Source: Xenopus tropicalis
Taxonomy: Eukaryota; Chordata; Amphibia; Anura; Pipidae
NCBI RefSeq assembly: GCF_000004195.4
Contig: NC_030683.2
Coordinates: 51,535,358 to 51,599,357, forward strand
Length of the DNA stretch: 64,000 nucleotides
Direction: 5' to 3'
In this document: piece by piece, positions 59,441-64,000 of the stretch
Numbering within the stretch: position 1 is the stretch's first letter
Layout: each line of letters opens with the position of its first letter
The notes under the pieces: generated by a model
Told to the model about the DNA's origin: nothing
Database searches by the model: none
The model's input: the letters and a program-made list of their open reading frames with translations, nothing else
Program-made: the position numbers and the translations under genes

Positions 59441-60724
59441 AAAGTAACAGAATTACTCTTTTCCTGACCATGACAAGGGGACTCCTCAATTGACCCTTCG
59501 CCTTGAGGCACCCCACTGAACCCCCTTGTTACATATCTTAATGAAACACCAGGAGACAGAGGTGGAGAAAATGGCCACAGCATTTATTCACATTTTATCA
59601 AATAAATAGGACCTTGCCAGCCTAACCCAAGGCAATATTCTAAAGCCATAATTCCATAAGAGGTCGCTACTATGCTCTGCCGTTCCTCGCTGAAGACTTG
59701 AATGAGTATTAGACTGCCTCTACCTACAGAGAGGATGGCCCCAAACTCTGCTACCAGCAGGAGCTGCATTACCAACCATGAGAGAAGTTCAGCTGCCGGT
59801 CCTGGATCTGCAGTGTCTCGATGATAGGAAATCCAAGCAGGCTGTCACCTAGCACAAGCAGTAGTAGCGTCTGTATCTATCAATCCACCGTGCAGTCACA
59901 GGAGAGAACATCCTTTCTCCCTCCGCTAAAATGACCTGTGCAGTACTCTGGCAAGGTCCTACCGCCACAGCGAGCTCAACTGAAAACCTTCAGTTGGGCT
60001 CGTCCCCACCATACCTTTAAAATTATTGCTTATTAGATAATAAAACATGGAAAATGTATAATATAAATAGTCATAAAATATGCAAAAACATATTCTATGT
60101 AACAAACATACTGTACCCCAGGATGGAATAAAACTGGGCATTAGCCTGATAAAATGTTTTTAACATTATATGTATGCAGGCGTTAGCCTGGTAAAATATT
60201 CTTAACATTATATGCGTGCAAAAAACATAAATAGACTCCTTTATTGAAATACATCTAAAATAATCGGTGACCATGTGTACTGACAGCAAATCCAGCCACC
60301 TTCCTGTGGCTGTATATTGGGTGGGCAAGTTAAAGCAAGGCAGACTTACCACTAGGTTACCTGTCATGCCAAACCAAACAGTTCAGTGCTAGAGGATGAG
60401 TACCAAAAAACCAAAACAACAAGAATATTTAATAAAAAAAAATTAAAACCAAAGCAACTAGCATATTACATTGGCCAGAATTTTTTTTTTTTTTGCTAGT
60501 GAATGGTAGCATTATCTTGCAACAAATTACCATTTACTCTGCCTATGTGGTAAATTAGGATGCTTACACAGACTTTTTGATTCCAATTTGATTCCATCCT
60601 GGATACTAAACTTACCGTTCTTTTACTGATAATGGAGTGCAAGTCAACCTGCCCATCTGCTCTGAAGGACCTCAGCTGAACATGCCCAGCTAGGAGGGTA
60701 GAGTCACTCAACCACCTTGTTATG

Positions 60725-61690
60725 TTGCTTCCTTAGCAGCCCATCCACTCTGTAGAGACTTCCCTCTAGCCGCAGGTGCCTAGCTCAGATGGCACAGCAT
60801 AGAGGGTAAGCGCAACCATTTTGCCATGCTGCCTCCTTAGCAGGCCATCCACTCTGTAGAGACTTCCCTCCAGCCGCAGGTGCCTAGCTCAGATGGCACA
60901 GCATAGAGGAAAAGGTCAACCAACCACTTTGCATGCTGCTTCCTTAGCAGCCCATCCACTCTGTAGAGACTTCCCTCCAGCCGCAGGTGCCTAGCTCAGA
61001 TGGCACAGCATAGAGGAAAAAAGTCAACCAACCACTTTGCATGCTGCTTCCTTAGCAGCCCATCCACTCTGTAGATACCTCCTTCAAGATGCACATGCCC
61101 GGTTCGGAGGGCAAAGCAAAGAAGGTAAGGTCAACCTTCCTCCAGCCGCACAATCCCAGTTCAGAGGGCCAAGCAAAGAGGGTAGGTCAACCTCCTTCCA
61201 GCCGCAGGTGCCTAGTTCAGAGGGTCAAGCAAAGAGGGTAAGGTCAACCTCCCTCCAGCCGCGTCTGCCCAGTTCAGAGGGCGAAGCAAAGAGGGTAAGG
61301 TCAACATTCCTCCAGCCGCACATACCCAGTTCAGAGGGCCAAGCATAGATAGTAAGGTCAACCTCCCTCCAGCCGCAGGTGCTTAGTTCAGAGGGACATG
61401 CAAAGAGTGTAAGGTCAGCCTCCCTCCAGCCGCACATGCCCAGTTCAGAGGGTCAAGTATAAAGGGTAAGGTCAACCTCCTTCCAGCCGCAGGTGCCTGG
61501 TTTTGAGGGCCCAGCATAGAGGGTAAGGTCAATCAACCACTTTGCCATGCTGCTTCCCAAGCAGTCCATTAACTCTGTAGAGATCTCCTTCCAGCTGCAG
61601 GTGCCTAGCTCAGAAGGCCACGTATAGAGGGTAATGTCAACCAGCTGCTTTGCCATGCTGCTTCCTTAGTAGTCCATCCACTCTGTACAC
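60725..61690. repeat. Two-level minisatellite: 57-bp core and ~107-bp extended unit
   Basis: The 'ccttagcagcccatccactc' mark recurs at 60731, 60835, 60942 and 61050 (104-108 bp). Between about 61142 and 61483 'ccagccgcaggtgcc'-type marks recur every 56-57 bp. The extended unit returns at 61540 and 61650. The short unit is the long unit minus the 'cttagcag...tctgtagagac' part. Confidence 0.9.
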
Positions 61691-61770
61691 AAAACTTCCC
61701 AGCTCAGAGGGTAAGCTTACCTAACCTTTCTGACGTGCTGCTATCACCGTAGCCATTAAGGAAATGTTGT

Positions 61771-62040
61771 GGCCACCCACCTTGGGGGTTAGACCATCAC
61801 ACTGCGACAACCCACCTTGGGGTTAGACCACCACACTGCGGCCACCCACCTTGAGGTTAGACCACCAAACTGCGGCCACCCACCTTGGGGTTAGACCACC
61901 ACACTGCGGCCACCCACCTTGGGGTTAGACCACCACACTGCGGCCACCCACCTTGGGGTTAGACCACCACACTGCGGCCACCCACCTTGGGGTTAGACCA
62001 CCACACTGCAGACACCCACTTCGGGGTCAGAACAACATAC
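61771..62040. repeat. 34-bp minisatellite, 8 units
   Basis: Unit 'ggccacccaccttggggtta' + 'gaccaccacactgc'. Starts at 61771 with near-exact 34-bp spacing; units 4-7 are identical by eye, the outer ones diverged. Confidence 0.93.
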
Positions 62041-63599
62041 AACACTTTTCCTGAGATTAAACATGCTCCTGCTAAAATCATTAGTGTTGGACTTTGATAT
62101 TATGGCCACTGTAGTGACAAGTAGCCACAGAAAAAATTATTGTAACTGATAGCCTTACCACGACTGGGATGGGGGCTATTAGTTTCTCTATTGCTTGCAC
62201 CTATAGTCCTTGTTCGCCCCCCTCCCCATGTAATCCAAGCTTTCTAAGTAAACTAAGAACTAAAAATCTATCTAGGCATTCAATACCCAGACAAGCACTA
62301 ACCTTAAGTCTAAAAGCATTCATGCGAATTTTGTGATAACTTTAACAAGTTATAAGCTATGCATTAGCTTTACTTTCGATGCAGTCTCTGGATGTGTTAG
62401 CCGCCATACTATGTTACCTTATTCTATTAAGGGTAACATTGCCAATATTGCCAAACAGTACTAAGCAAAAAAAAAAAAAAACTGCATACATCTTAACTGC
62501 ATTAAACAATTTCAAGCTTCATAATTAAATTAGCAGTACAACAGACTTACATTATAGCACTAAGAAGGTACGAAAGGTGTAATCAAATGGGGGCTGCTAC
62601 ACGTTTACAAAATGTTATAAACTGCTTTTTTGCCTATACAACCAAAAACGGAGCTCTATAGAAGTAAAGGCTAACATTGCACAGGCACTATATGATATAG
62701 TCCAGGGGGGTGGTAAATAATAACCTAAATGTGTATAACTATAGTAAACCTACCTCTACCCCCTGGCACACAAAGGAAAGCTGTAGTGAGCAGGTCTTGT
62801 ATTATATAATCTCTGGGGCTGCCAAAATTCATTATATATGCACAAATATGGTGAAATTGCATTTTTCCCAAGTCGTTTACAAACTGGGCACTGTGAAACT
62901 GAAAGCAACATTTTGCAGGGGCTTAATGATATTTTTACTGGTGCAGCTGATTGCAACCCAAGTATATATACATACTGTAGAACTGTATCTGCCCCAGGGG
63001 CACCAAGAAAGTAAAGCATAGTGAACCGGCCTTATATGATTAAAAAAGGGGGTTGATAAATTACATTCATATCTGCAAATATGGTAAAACTCTATCTGCC
63101 CCGGATATATATAAATTAGGCTCTGTAGGACCTACCGGGTGCTGTTGCTATGTGGTATATTTTCACACACACACACACGTATATATATATACCTGGAAAA
63201 ATCAAGGAAAAGCTACTTTTTCCCCAAATAGCATATGAGCCAAGTAAACTGCTGTTAAAGTTGAAGCTACTGTGTGCAGGCTCCCCATGATACACTCACA
63301 GGGGCAACTGTACTGTAATCCCTCTATATACCTATATATAAACAAAGTAAAACTACTTCTGCCTAAGGCACACCAAACAAATGAAAATGAGTCTATATCC
63401 TCTATAGGGTAGAAGCTCTGCATGGACAAATCATCTATACAGAGATTAATTAAGGGACTTAATAAACCCAGTAAAATTTGAGGTCAGAAGCGGGCTGCTT
63501 GATCAACTATATCTATGGATATACTATATAATAGGTAGGCATAATAAAGCAAAGGCCAGGCCAGTTACTGTATTTAGGCTTTGCACCTATTCCTGACTA

Positions 63600-63960
63600 A
63601 GTCTCACAGCTCTCTCTGTATACTCCAACTGTAACTCTCTCTGTATACTCCAACTGTAACTCTCTCTGTATACTCCAACTATAACTCTCTCTGTATACTC
63701 CAACTGTAACTCTCTCTGTATACTCCAACTATAACTCTCTCTGTATACTCCAACTGTAACTCTCTCTGTATACTCCAACTATAACTCTCTCTGTATACTC
63801 CAACTGTAACTCTCTCTGTATACTCCAACTATAACTCTCTCTGTATACTCCAACTATAACTCTCTCTGTATACTCCAACTATAACTCTCTCTGTATACTC
63901 CAACTATAACTCTCTCTGTATACTCCAACTATAACTCTCTCTGTATACTCTAGTTACAGC
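63600..63960. repeat. 25-bp tandem array with partial 50-bp higher order
   Basis: Unit 'ctctctgtatactccaact' + '[a/g]taact', about 14 copies. In 63631-63835 'gtaac' and 'ataac' mostly alternate, giving a 50-bp period; the later units are all 'ataac'. It ends in 'ctagttacagctctctgtat', matching the three units at 15590-15650 of copy P. Confidence 0.95.
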
Positions 63961-64000
63961 TCTCTGTATACTGTAATGAGTTGCAGTAGCAGCAGCTCAG

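Larger units (their letters stand above)
59445..64000 (-). mobile_element. Long complex repeat element, copy Q (minus orientation), runs off the window
   Basis: 59445-60015 is the complement of 18225-18875 (including 'cttcagttgggctcgtcccc' and 'cccccttgttacatatctta'). 62050-64000 is the complement of the module region at 15541-17240 (for example 'gtaaaactacttctgcctaaggcacac' against 'gtgtgcctaaggcagaagta' at 15913). Order and orientation of the two blocks are conserved. Between them Q holds three minisatellite zones absent from P. Diverged modules recur every ~110-125 bp (near 62676, 62788, 62915, 63023). No reverse transcriptase, transposase or other protein signature seen. Confidence 0.7.

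Noticed and set aside
60725..62040. Regular arrays considered as CRISPR-like
   Set aside because: Units are contiguous tandem repeats with no unique spacers, and the genome is vertebrate.
1..64000. Host gene exons, tRNA or rRNA genes
   Set aside because: None with convincing splice sites, codon pattern or conserved boxes could be recognised by reading; low-level exons could still be missed.

Overview
The window is a gene-poor, AT-rich stretch of a vertebrate nuclear genome. It is almost certainly from a clawed frog (Xenopus); I cannot separate X. laevis from X. tropicalis by reading. The evidence is the repeat content: TTAA-flanked 'TTAAAGG' (T2/Kolobok-type) MITEs, the family with TAGTGATGAGCGAA termini, the CAGGTAT...ATACCTG family, an L2-like retroposon tail ending in TTTATAAAT, and a Tc1 element. 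I found no convincing host protein-coding exon, tRNA or rRNA. Nearly all ORFs above 60 codons are chance or repeat-derived (for example the 140-170 codon ORFs at 3.1-3.5, 46.1-46.6 and 54.5-55.0 kb lie in tandem arrays). The only coding relics are transposon genes.

Layout. 0-10 kb: hAT MITEs, an L2-like tail, a 17-bp minisatellite joined to a CRE/TATA promoter-like block and a SPIN/URR1-like hAT terminus, a T2 MITE, and a minus-strand L1-like LINE split by a T2 MITE. 10-19 kb: a 328-bp TA-flanked MITE, a near-perfect hairpin, and a long complex element (15.5-18.9 kb) that itself carries a 328-bp MITE, a hAT insertion and an LTR-like block. 19-26 kb: a ~374-bp tandem repeat, an LTR-like block and a Harbinger-type MITE. 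27-33 kb: a 1,619-bp Tc1 element with a full-length transposase frame broken by two nonsense codons, a Ty3/Gypsy reverse-transcriptase remnant, and a CR1/Rex-like reverse-transcriptase remnant. 34-42 kb: a 5'-truncated L1-like LINE with target-site duplication, a four-level nest of insertions, and a solo LTR inside another T2 MITE. 42-46 kb: a diverged satellite-like array split by an element with TATACTCGAGTATA termini. 46-58 kb: hAT, T2 and Harbinger-like MITEs, several carrying internal tandem arrays. 59.4-64 kb: an inverted second copy of the 15.5-18.9 kb element, with minisatellites of 57/107, 34 and 25 bp, running off the window.

The strongest results rest on target-site duplications that can be read directly. 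These are 8-bp duplications at three TAGTGATGAGCGAA elements and at one CAG...CTG element (hAT); TTA at two GGGGCACATTTACTAATCC-type elements (Harbinger-like); 5 bp at a TGT...ACA solo LTR; and 15-17 bp at three retrotransposed segments. They fix insertion boundaries and, where nested, the order of events. The most likely under-described item is the long complex element present as an inverted pair about 41 kb apart.
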